From: Candidatus Curtissbacteria bacterium
GTDB taxonomy: Bacteria > Patescibacteriota > Microgenomatia > Curtissbacterales > GWA2-41-24
Direction of reading: 5' to 3'
Length of the DNA: 7,936 nucleotides
Assembly: GCA_016187105.1 (NCBI GenBank)
Contig: JACPKK010000045.1
Span: forward strand, 1 to 7,936
Positions 1 to 5,055 of this stretch are shown piece after piece; within the stretch, counting starts at the first letter, position 1, and each line of letters starts with the position of its first letter. Position numbers and translations under genes: made by a program. The notes beneath the pieces were generated by a model. The model made no database searches, had not been told where the DNA came from, and worked only from the letters and a program-made list of their open reading frames with translations.

Positions 1-75
1 AATTTAGGGCAACTCCGTGAGCGTTTAAATATGCTTGAGGCTATTGGCAGTGCGACACAAAGCGGCAACGCTTAG
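1..75 (+). CDS. C-terminal end of an unidentified upstream gene (partial)
   Basis: Frame 1 is open from the first base and ends at TAG 73-75, giving 24 residues that begin NLGQLRERLNMLEAIG and finish SGNA. The other two forward frames hit stops within about 20 bases, so this is the only plausible sense frame. The segment is charged and helix-like and then ends in a small polar tail. It is too short to place in a family. It lies 50 bp upstream of the ABC ATPase on the same strand. An open stretch of 24 codons can arise by chance, so confidence is moderate to low. Confidence 0.4.
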   Translation, partial: NLGQLRERLNMLEAIGSATQSGNA

Positions 76-77
76 TT

Positions 78-118
78 TTGACTTAAAGCTTTAATCCCAT
101 ATTTACTTCGGTTAGAAT
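78..118 (+). promoter_or_regulatory. Possible promoter for the ABC-mutM cluster
   Basis: The 50-bp gap holds a TTGACT box at 78-83 (5/6 to the -35 consensus) and a TAGAAT box at 113-118 (5/6 to the -10 consensus). They are 29 bp apart, too far to work as one promoter. TTGACT could instead pair with the weak TATTTA at 100-105 (16-bp spacer), or TAGAAT with the weak TTTAAT at 90-95 (17-bp spacer). If TAGAAT is used, transcription would begin almost at the ATG at 126, giving a leaderless or nearly leaderless mRNA. Only a weak AAGG (119-122) lies 3 nt before that ATG. Confidence 0.25.
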
Positions 119-125
119 AAGGCTC

Positions 126-908
126 ATGAGTAAAATTTCAAAGCCGATTTTGGAGGTAAAAAACCTTGTTAAAAAGTTTGGCGACTTTACTGCTGTTGAC
201 GGAATTTCTTTTGAGATAAAAGAGGGCGAGATTTTGGGATTTTTGGGGCCAAACGGAGCGGGAAAATCGACAACAATTAACTGCCTTTTGGGTGCTGTTA
301 AGCCAGACGGCGGAGAAATTAAAGTATTTGGAAAAGAACTTTTTGGCAACAGAAGCGAGATTATGAAGCAAGTTAACTATTGCTCGGCAGAATTCAATAC
401 CGGTTGGCACTTAAGAGTTAATGAGGCTTTACTTGTTTACTGTAAACTTTACGAAGTTAAAAATCCAAAAGCTAGAATAGACGAGGTTTTGGAGATATTT
501 GAGGCCAAAAAATGGAAGAATAAACCTGTTCGAGAGCTGTCCTTCGGTCAAAGAGCAAGGATTAATATGTGTAAGGCGCTTTTAAATAAACCGAGACTTT
601 TACTTTTGGATGAGCCCATGGCGTCGATGGATCCGGACGTTGTCGACCGCGGGATAGCCCAAATTAAGAAAATTCAAAGAGAGACGGGGATAAGCATTCT
701 TTACACTTCTCATAATATGTGGGAAATTGAACAAGTTGCAGATGAGGTGGTTTTTGTAAACCATGGTAAGGTCATCGCAAAAGGTTCCCCGCTAGCGCTT
801 ACCCAACAGTATTTTAAAAAAGAGACAAAAGAGCCCAATTTAAGGGAAGTTTTTATAGAGCTTTCCAGAGGCGAGGATATTTTGGAGGGAAACAATGAAC
901 TTATCTAG
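126..908 (+). CDS. ABC transporter ATP-binding protein (ABC-2 / drug-export type)
   Basis: This 260-aa nucleotide-binding subunit hydrolyses ATP on the cytoplasmic face to drive the membrane partner encoded next. Visible motifs are Walker A GPNGAGKST (41-49), signature LSFGQ (138-142, where LSGGQ is usual), Walker B LLLLDEP (158-164), a D-loop-like SMDPD (167-171) and the H-loop histidine H196 in TSHNMWE. The Q-loop region (about 84-92) reads VNYCSAEFN, with no glutamine at the usual place; a Glu or other residue there is known in this subfamily. The C-terminal PNLREVFIEL segment is typical of CcmA/DrrA/NodI-type exporters. Length is normal. The start at 126 follows a weak AAGG and gives a standard N-terminus. 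The 3' end overlaps the permease start by 14 nt, so the two are almost certainly co-translated. The exported substrate cannot be predicted. Confidence 0.95.
   Translation: MSKISKPILEVKNLVKKFGDFTAVDGISFEIKEGEILGFLGPNGAGKSTTINCLLGAVKPDGGEIKVFGKELFGNRSEIMKQVNYCSAEFNTGWHLRVNEALLVYCKLYEVKNPKARIDEVLEIFEAKKWKNKPVRELSFGQRARINMCKALLNKPRLLLLDEPMASMDPDVVDRGIAQIKKIQRETGISILYTSHNMWEIEQVADEVVFVNHGKVIAKGSPLALTQQYFKKETKEPNLREVFIELSRGEDILEGNNELI
884..889 (+). promoter_or_regulatory. Strong ribosome binding site of the permease gene
   Basis: GGAGGG ends 5 nt before the ATG at 895 and lies inside the coding sequence of the upstream ATPase. It fixes the permease start at 895 and explains how translation initiates despite the 14-nt overlap. 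It is the clearest Shine-Dalgarno site in the window. Confidence 0.75.
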
Positions 909-1671
909 GGTTTTTGCCATAGTTTTAAGGCACTATTTTTTGACTATTCATCAGTTGGAAAGATTTACCGACATATTTTTGTTTCCGATTCTGGGCCTTG
1001 TTTTGTGGGGGTTTTTAACCAATTATGTCCAGTTTGAGTCGACATCTTTAGCTTCGTTTTTACTCGGCGGGATGATTTTGTGGGTTATTTTTGAAAGGGT
1101 TGGCACAAGTGTCGGCATTGATTTTATGTGGGATGTTTGGGAAAGAAATTTAATAAATGTTTTAGCTTCGCCGATAACAATGTTGGAATACATCGTTGGT
1201 TTGGTTTTGGTCGCGGTTGTTAAGGTATCGATTTCTTTTGTGGCAATGTGGCTTATTGCCGCAGTCTTTTTTAATTTCCAATTAGGTTTTATGGGTTTTT
1301 CTTTAGCTGCTTTTTGGATTAATTTGGTATTTTTTGCCGTAGTATTGGGGATATTTAACGTATCGATTGTGATGCGATATGGGAATACAGTAGGGCCTTT
1401 AACGTGGGTTTTGCCTTTTGCGATTCAGCCGTTCGCGGCGGTTTTTTATCCCGTTTCGGTTTTGCCTGTATACATTCAAAAAGTTGTTTGGTTTTTACCG
1501 ATCACGCATGTTTTTGAAGGGATGAGGATGGTTTTTAGAACAGAAGTGTTTGACAGTAAAGAATTTGTGACGGCTTTTGGTTTAAATGTTATCTATTTTG
1601 TTTTGGTCGTTGGGTTTTTTGCATATATGTTTAATTCGGTAAAGAAAAAAGGGATGTTGGTGAAGCTGTAA
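895..1671 (+). CDS. ABC-2 type transporter permease
   Basis: This 258-aa integral membrane protein is the likely translocation partner of the ATPase encoded just upstream. About six hydrophobic segments can be read, near residues 26-45, 53-72, 101-130, 137-160, 168-190 and 228-248. Family-typical pieces are the cytoplasmic ERNLINVLASPI segment (about 82-93) and the IQPFAAVFYPVSVLP segment (about 177-191), which ends near the re-entrant region before the last helix. The tail is basic (SVKKKG), as expected for a cytoplasmic C-terminus. Length and topology match DrrB/NodJ-like half-transporters. The start follows a strong GGAGGG. Its TAA stop shares one base with the mutM ATG. No insert-type repeats were seen in this gene or its partner ATPase. 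Confidence 0.93.
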   Translation: MNLSRVFAIVLRHYFLTIHQLERFTDIFLFPILGLVLWGFLTNYVQFESTSLASFLLGGMILWVIFERVGTSVGIDFMWDVWERNLINVLASPITMLEYIVGLVLVAVVKVSISFVAMWLIAAVFFNFQLGFMGFSLAAFWINLVFFAVVLGIFNVSIVMRYGNTVGPLTWVLPFAIQPFAAVFYPVSVLPVYIQKVVWFLPITHVFEGMRMVFRTEVFDSKEFVTAFGLNVIYFVLVVGFFAYMFNSVKKKGMLVKL

Positions 1672-2612
1672 TGCCTGAATTGCCGGAGGTGACTGTGATT
1701 GTTAACGGACTGGATAAAAAGCTCAAGGGGCTGATTTTTGCCGGTGTCGAGTACGACTGGCCGAGGAAGTTTTTCTGGGGCCGCCGGCCCGGAGGGCGCT
1801 CTGGCCCGGAGGGGGGATTTTCGATTGATGACTTGCGCGGCGCAAAGGTTAAAGGAATTAGAAGGCTAGGGAAAGTGGTAATAATCGACTGCACTAGAGA
1901 GACAAAGGGACAAAGTGACAAAGAGGAAAAGGGTATAGAGGGATTTTCTATATTAATCCATTTAAAACTTACTGGACAGCTTATTTATCAAGACAAAAAA
2001 ACGAGAATTGCCGGCGGGCACCCGATCCCACCTCTCAACTTGCCGTCTCCTAATAAAACGACTCGCGCGACATTTGAATTTACCAACGGCGGACATCTTT
2101 ATTTCAATGATCTTAGAAAGTTTGGGTGGGTAAAGTTTGTGCCGACAGATGAGGAGAAAATCCGCGAAGCGATAGGAGTACTTGGGCCGGATGCTTTGGA
2201 GATTTCTTTTAAAGATTTTGCTGATCGGCTTGCTAAAAAGCCAAACTCTAGGATTAAGAAGCTTTTAATGGACCAGACTTTTGTTTCCGGAATCGGCAAT
2301 ATTTACAGCGACGAAGCGCTGTGGCTTGCTAAAGTGCATCCAGCAAGATCAGTGGCCTCTTTATCAGAGGCAGAGATAAAGGCTCTACACAAAGGTATAC
2401 GTGACGCAATGGAACTGGCAATTGAAAAAGGCGGATCCAGCGCCAATTCGTTTGTCGGAAGCGGCGGGGAAAAAGGGTTGTTTCTTTCTTTTGCCAAGGC
2501 ATACCATATGACAGGACGGCCGTGTGAGCGCTGTAAAACTCCAATTGCCAGAAAAAAGATGGACGGAAGAAGCGCGCATTTTTGCCCCGCCTGCCAACGG
2601 CTTGAGCCGTAG
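1671..2612 (+). CDS. mutM: Formamidopyrimidine-DNA glycosylase (Fpg/MutM)
   Basis: A bifunctional base-excision repair enzyme that removes 8-oxoguanine and ring-opened purines and nicks the abasic site by beta/delta elimination. Diagnostic residues are the MPELPEV N-terminus with catalytic P2 and E3, K68 in RRLGKVV (the conserved beta-hairpin lysine), R149 and F151 in DLRKFG (base-flipping wedge; the usual third wedge residue Met is Leu100 in HLKLTG), the GIGNIYSDEALW helix at 207-218, and a zinc finger C285/C288...C305/C308 with the DNA-binding Arg at R300. At 313 aa it is about 40 residues longer than E. coli MutM. The surplus is largely explained by a Gly/Arg-rich insert (37-49) and a charged insert (about 75-90), both made of repetitive DNA. 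The start overlaps the permease stop by one base (TAATG), so it is coupled to the transporter operon although functionally unrelated. A hairpin spans its stop codon. Confidence 0.97.
   Translation: MPELPEVTVIVNGLDKKLKGLIFAGVEYDWPRKFFWGRRPGGRSGPEGGFSIDDLRGAKVKGIRRLGKVVIIDCTRETKGQSDKEEKGIEGFSILIHLKLTGQLIYQDKKTRIAGGHPIPPLNLPSPNKTTRATFEFTNGGHLYFNDLRKFGWVKFVPTDEEKIREAIGVLGPDALEISFKDFADRLAKKPNSRIKKLLMDQTFVSGIGNIYSDEALWLAKVHPARSVASLSEAEIKALHKGIRDAMELAIEKGGSSANSFVGSGGEKGLFLSFAKAYHMTGRPCERCKTPIARKKMDGRSAHFCPACQRLEP
1779..1817 (+). repeat. GC-rich in-frame insert in mutM with an imperfect 17-nt-spaced repeat
   Basis: GGCCCGGAGGG occurs at 1786-1796 and again at 1803-1813, inside a stretch much richer in GC than the flanking gene. 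It encodes GRRPGGRSGPEGG, between the conserved PRKFF strand and the FSIDDLRG segment. Typical MutM proteins have only a short turn here. The insert keeps the reading frame and looks like a spliced-in palindromic or repetitive element. Confidence 0.6.
1901..1924 (+). repeat. Octamer tandem repeat (3 copies) inside mutM
   Basis: GACAAAGG, GACAAAGT and GACAAAGA follow each other without gaps at period 8. They encode part of ETKGQSDKEEKG (residues about 77-88), in the loop after the catalytic-lysine strand where MutM normally has a tight turn. Three units make 24 nt, exactly eight codons, so the insertion preserves frame. Confidence 0.7.
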
Positions 2613-2629
2613 GCGATTGGCGGGCAGGC
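2589..2629 (+). repeat. Nested hairpin over the mutM stop codon
   Basis: An inner hairpin pairs ACGGC (2597-2601) with GCCGT (2606-2610) around a TTGA loop. An outer arm GCCTGCC (2589-2595) pairs with GGCAGGC (2623-2629). The TAG stop (2610-2612) lies within the structure. The right arm GGCGGGCAGG (2619-2628) matches the recF palindrome core GGCAGGCAGG at 9 of 10 bases, so this is probably another member of the same element family. No U-run follows, so it is not a canonical intrinsic terminator, though it may protect the mRNA 3' end or attenuate read-through. Confidence 0.55.
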
Positions 2630-2652
2630 CCAAAGTGCCAAAAGTTAAAATA

Positions 2653-2684
2653 ATTGTTAAATTGTTTCATTGTTATATTGTTAA
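2653..2684 (+). repeat. Octamer tandem repeat (4 copies) in the mutM-recF gap
   Basis: Four consecutive 8-mers read ATTGTTAA, ATTGTTTC, ATTGTTAT and ATTGTTAA. The last ATTGTT (2677-2682) can pair with AACAAT (2687-2692) across an AAAA loop, forming an A/T-only hairpin. The rest of the 132-bp gap (2613-2744) is AT-rich. I saw no convincing promoter there, and no good Shine-Dalgarno before recF. Confidence 0.75.
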
Positions 2685-2744
2685 AAAACAATTGAACGAT
2701 CTAGCAATAAGAGAGCTTATTTCTCGCAAGCTCGAAATAGAACA

Positions 2745-3932
2745 ATGAACATAGCCTCTATTCAGCTTACTAATTTTCGCAATTTTACGTCTCGCAAAGT
2801 TATTTTTGATCCAAAGCTTACCGTTATTGTGGGTCCAAACGGCAGCGGGAAAAGCAATATTTTGGAAGCTGTGGGGCTTTTGGCGGCTGTAAGAATTCAT
2901 AAGGTTGACACCGATTTGGATTTTGTGAGGTTTGGGCAGGCAGATAGCAAGATAGAGGGTAGAGTTAAGAGTTTAGAGGATAGCAAGATGTTGACTATTA
3001 ATTTGCAGGTTGATCCTAACGCCGTCATTCTGGGGAGCGAAGCGACTCCAGAATCGAGAAAAGTAGATTCTGGACAAGCCCTTCGGCTTCGCTCAGGGCC
3101 TAAGGGCCGTGAGTTTATCGAATCGGCCAGAATGACAAGAGGTCTTGTCCGTAAGACTTATTTTATCGATTCAATTAAAAAGCGGCTCGTGGATTTTACA
3201 GAACATTTTGCGGTTGTTTGCTTTGAACCTTCTGACTTGGAACTTGTCTGGGGTTCGCCTTCGGAAAGACGTCATCACCTTGATACTCTATTGGCGTCAG
3301 TCGATCGTGATTATTGGCGGGCGATTACGAGTTACAACAAAATTGTGGTGCGCAGAAATAAGATCCTGCAAAGAATTTTGGATGGGCAAATCTTACCTAG
3401 CGGCAGGCAGGCCAAAAAATCGGAATTGGATTTCTGGGACGAGCGGCTCTTGGAGCATGGCAAGTTTTTATCCAAAGCGCGGGCGGAGTTTTTTGAATTT
3501 GTGAACCTGCCTGCCGGCAGGCAGGTTTTGTCAATGGATTTTACTTGGCAGCTCAAGCAAAGTTTATTGACACCTGAAAAATTATTGATGAATAGGGACC
3601 GCGACATTGCGGCGGGGGTAACTTTGTCCGGACCGCATCGGGATGATTTTATGTTCTTGTTTCGAGGGAAAAATTTGGAGTTTTTTGGTTCGCGGGGGGA
3701 GGCGCGGATGGCGGTTTTGGCGCTGAAGTTGGCGGAGTTGGAATACTTTAATTCCAAACGGGGAGCGCGGCCGGTTTTGGCGCTTGATGATATTTTTTCG
3801 GAATTGGATTGGAAACACCGGGAGGCAGTTTTGGGGGTTATTGAGAAACAACAAACGATAATAACGGCAGCGGAATCTGAATCTTTGCCGAAAGATTTAT
3901 ATAAAAAAGCGAAAGTTGTAGAACTGCGGTAA
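2745..3932 (+). CDS. recF: DNA replication and repair protein RecF
   Basis: A cytoplasmic SMC-like ABC ATPase that binds gapped DNA and, with RecO and RecR, loads RecA at stalled forks. It opens with MNIASIQLTNFRNF, the classic RecF start. Walker A GPNGSGKSN is at 30-38, the region before the signature reads LSGPHRDDF (294-302), the signature-like GSRGEAR is at 315-321, and Walker B VLALDDIFSELD is at 344-355. At 395 aa it is roughly 30 residues longer than usual. The surplus lies in three spots: residues about 96-123 (compound palindromic insert), 217-223 (LPSGRQA) and 254-261 (NLPAGRQV, encoded by a perfect palindrome). All three avoid the ATPase motifs and keep frame, so the protein is probably functional. 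The ATG at 2745 lacks an obvious Shine-Dalgarno. recF is usually near dnaA, dnaN or gyrB; here it sits between mutM and fic. Confidence 0.97.
   Translation: MNIASIQLTNFRNFTSRKVIFDPKLTVIVGPNGSGKSNILEAVGLLAAVRIHKVDTDLDFVRFGQADSKIEGRVKSLEDSKMLTINLQVDPNAVILGSEATPESRKVDSGQALRLRSGPKGREFIESARMTRGLVRKTYFIDSIKKRLVDFTEHFAVVCFEPSDLELVWGSPSERRHHLDTLLASVDRDYWRAITSYNKIVVRRNKILQRILDGQILPSGRQAKKSELDFWDERLLEHGKFLSKARAEFFEFVNLPAGRQVLSMDFTWQLKQSLLTPEKLLMNRDRDIAAGVTLSGPHRDDFMFLFRGKNLEFFGSRGEARMAVLALKLAELEYFNSKRGARPVLALDDIFSELDWKHREAVLGVIEKQQTIITAAESESLPKDLYKKAKVVELR
3027..3110 (+). repeat. Compound palindromic insert in recF
   Basis: ATTCTGG (3027-3033) pairs with CCAGAAT (3048-3054). The same CCAGAATC (3048-3055) can instead pair with GATTCTGG (3066-3073), so the two hairpins are mutually exclusive. 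Next comes a second palindromic unit, GCCCT (3078-3082) with AGGGC (3095-3099), around a CTTCGGCTTCGCTC-type core. The block encodes about 28 residues (96-123), ending QALRLRSGPKGRE, in a region of RecF that is normally a short variable loop. Confidence 0.65.
3396..3413 (+). repeat. Degenerate copy of the GGCAGGCAGG element in recF
   Basis: The bases 3396-3411 match 3510-3525 at 14 of 16 positions; the two mismatches lie in the left arm, which destroys the palindrome. It encodes PSGRQA in the same reading frame as the intact copy 114 nt downstream. Confidence 0.65.
3504..3527 (+). repeat. Perfect 24-bp palindrome inside recF
   Basis: The left arm AACCTGCCTGCC (3504-3515) is followed immediately by its exact reverse complement (3516-3527), with no loop base. 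It starts exactly on a codon boundary and encodes NLPAGRQV (residues 254-261). From memory, PAGRQ peptides recur in unrelated proteins of CPR genomes, which points to a dispersed palindromic element tolerated in coding sequence, in the manner of Rickettsia palindromic elements. Confidence 0.9.
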
Positions 3933-3944
3933 ATATGCGATAAT
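3916..3944 (+). promoter_or_regulatory. Candidate extended -10 promoter for the fic cluster
   Basis: TTGTAG (3916-3921) is separated by 17 bp from GATAAT (3939-3944, 5/6 to consensus), which is preceded by TG at 3936-3937 in the correct place for an extended -10 (TGn). The -35 match is poor (TTG only). It overlaps the recF stop codon at 3930-3932. Transcription would start near 3951, giving a leader of about 36 nt made almost wholly of the ATCCGAAT repeat. Confidence 0.4.
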
Positions 3945-3947
3945 TAG

Positions 3948-3990
3948 ATCCGAATCTACCCGAATTTTTAATCCGAATTAATCCGAATGT
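3948..3990 (+). repeat. ATCCGAAT tandem repeats upstream of fic
   Basis: Units are ATCCGAATCT (3948-3957), the diverged ACCCGAATTTTTA (3958-3970), ATCCGAATTA (3971-3980) and ATCCGAATGT (3981-3990). The fic ATG (3987-3989) lies inside the last unit, where the sequence after GAAT changes to GT. The gap contains no purine-rich Shine-Dalgarno. Confidence 0.75.
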
Positions 3991-5054
3991 ATAGTCCAAA
4001 GTTTATAATTAATTCTGCCATTCTCCGCTACATCGGCAAGATAGAAGCGGCCAAGGAAGTCATCGAAAACGCGCCGCTCGTGCCGGCTTATGAGGCTAAA
4101 TTTCGGCAGGAAGCGATAATCCGTACTGTTCATCACGGAACCCACATCGAAGGCAATCAGCTTAATACTGGTGAGGTGGCAGCTGTTTTAGAAGGTGAAG
4201 GTGTCCCTGCGAGAGATAGAGATGTACAGGAGGTTTTAAACTATAGAAATGTACTAAAGTACATTGACGAACGACGAACGACTAACGACAAACGCTATGA
4301 ATTTACTGAAAAGGAATTATTAGCAATCCATAAACTGACGGTTGATAAGGTTCTGGCGCCGGATAAATCTGGAAAATTTAGAAATACGCAGGTTGTTGTT
4401 AAAAACTCAAAAACAGGAGAAATTAGTTTTACACCGCCGAAAGCAGGTGAAGTTAAAGGTCTGGTTTCGGATTTCATCCGGTGGCTTAATGGTGAGGACG
4501 CAGAGGATTTACACCCGGTCTTAAAGGCGGGGATTGTGCATTATGTTTTGGCATTTATACACCCGTTTGTGGACGGAAACGGCAGGGCTTCAAGAGCGTT
4601 TGCGACATTAGTTTTGTTTTCGGAAGGATACGACATTAAAAAGTTTTTCTCGCTGGAAGAATATTTTGACCGCGATGCCAAAAGGTATTATAAAATTTTG
4701 CAGTCCATTTCAAATCAGAAGGTCATTAGTCTTTCCGACCGTGATTTGACAGGATGGCTGGAATATTTTTGCGAAGGGTTGGCCGAGGAACTGGCGAGAG
4801 TCAAGGAGCGGGTCCAAAAGCTGTCGCTGGATTCAAAACTTAAGGGCAGGACGGGACAAATAATGCTTTCGGAAAGGCAAGTAAAGCTTGTAGAATATAT
4901 GGAAAAGTTCGGGTCGATTAGCAACCGGCAATGGCGAAGTGTGCTGCGGGATTTTTCCGATGATACAATACTGCGGGATTTAAAAGATTTACAGAAGAAA
5001 GGTTTAATTAAGAAAAAAGGCAGCACGAAAGGAGCTGTTTACGTTTTAAAGTAA
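3987..5054 (+). CDS. fic: Fic-domain protein with C-terminal winged helix
   Basis: Fic enzymes usually transfer AMP from ATP to Ser/Thr/Tyr of target proteins. The catalytic loop HPFVDGNGRASR is intact at 192-203, with H192 as general base and the anion-binding GNGR. The beta-hairpin flap that positions the target is probably at about 136-150. An inhibitory-helix motif lies N-terminal (HHGTHIEGN, 49-57), as in class II self-inhibited Fic proteins; the key Glu and Gly are present, but the Ser/Thr four residues before the Glu is Gly51. Residues 292-355 resemble a winged helix-turn-helix (LSERQVKLVEYM ... TILRDLKDLQKKGLI), suggesting DNA binding or autoregulation. A heptamer repeat encodes the linker DERRTTNDKR (94-103). 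The start at 3987 lacks a Shine-Dalgarno but no other upstream start is available. The stop is 1 nt before the next gene. The target is unknown. Confidence 0.95.
   Translation: MYSPKFIINSAILRYIGKIEAAKEVIENAPLVPAYEAKFRQEAIIRTVHHGTHIEGNQLNTGEVAAVLEGEGVPARDRDVQEVLNYRNVLKYIDERRTTNDKRYEFTEKELLAIHKLTVDKVLAPDKSGKFRNTQVVVKNSKTGEISFTPPKAGEVKGLVSDFIRWLNGEDAEDLHPVLKAGIVHYVLAFIHPFVDGNGRASRAFATLVLFSEGYDIKKFFSLEEYFDRDAKRYYKILQSISNQKVISLSDRDLTGWLEYFCEGLAEELARVKERVQKLSLDSKLKGRTGQIMLSERQVKLVEYMEKFGSISNRQWRSVLRDFSDDTILRDLKDLQKKGLIKKKGSTKGAVYVLK
4267..4294 (+). repeat. Heptamer tandem repeat (4 copies) inside fic
   Basis: Units ACGAACG, ACGAACG, ACTAACG and ACAAACG run at exact period 7. They encode DERRTTNDKR, between the YRNVLKYI helix and EFTEKELLAIH, a surface loop in Fic folds. 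Because 7 is not a multiple of 3, gain or loss of one unit would shift the frame. Confidence 0.75.
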
Positions 5055-5055
5055 G

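Noticed and set aside
2589..2629. Rho-independent terminator after mutM
   Set aside because: The stem is GC-rich but is followed by GGCCCAAAGTGCC, with no run of T. Recorded as a repeat hairpin only.
2303..2691. Three overlapping reverse-strand open frames opposite the mutM 3' end
   Set aside because: They lie opposite conserved MutM motifs and lack any domain features of their own.
2524..2748. 74-codon forward open frame between mutM and recF, ending as ATGA with the recF start
   Set aside because: It starts inside the mutM zinc-finger coding region in another frame, and its second half is the translation of the hairpin and octamer repeat. No family resemblance and no ribosome site.
3145..3504. 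119-codon forward frame within recF
   Set aside because: Alternative-frame shadow of RecF. The main frame has conserved RecF residues across the whole stretch, so a frameshift is not indicated.
3332..3757. 141-codon reverse-strand open frame opposite recF
   Set aside because: Antisense shadow of a convincing RecF; it translates the palindrome (which reads similarly on both strands) and has no recognisable motif or ribosome site.
3948..3990. CRISPR array
   Set aside because: Repeat units are only about 10 nt and directly adjacent, without unique spacers of 30-40 nt, and there are no cas genes.
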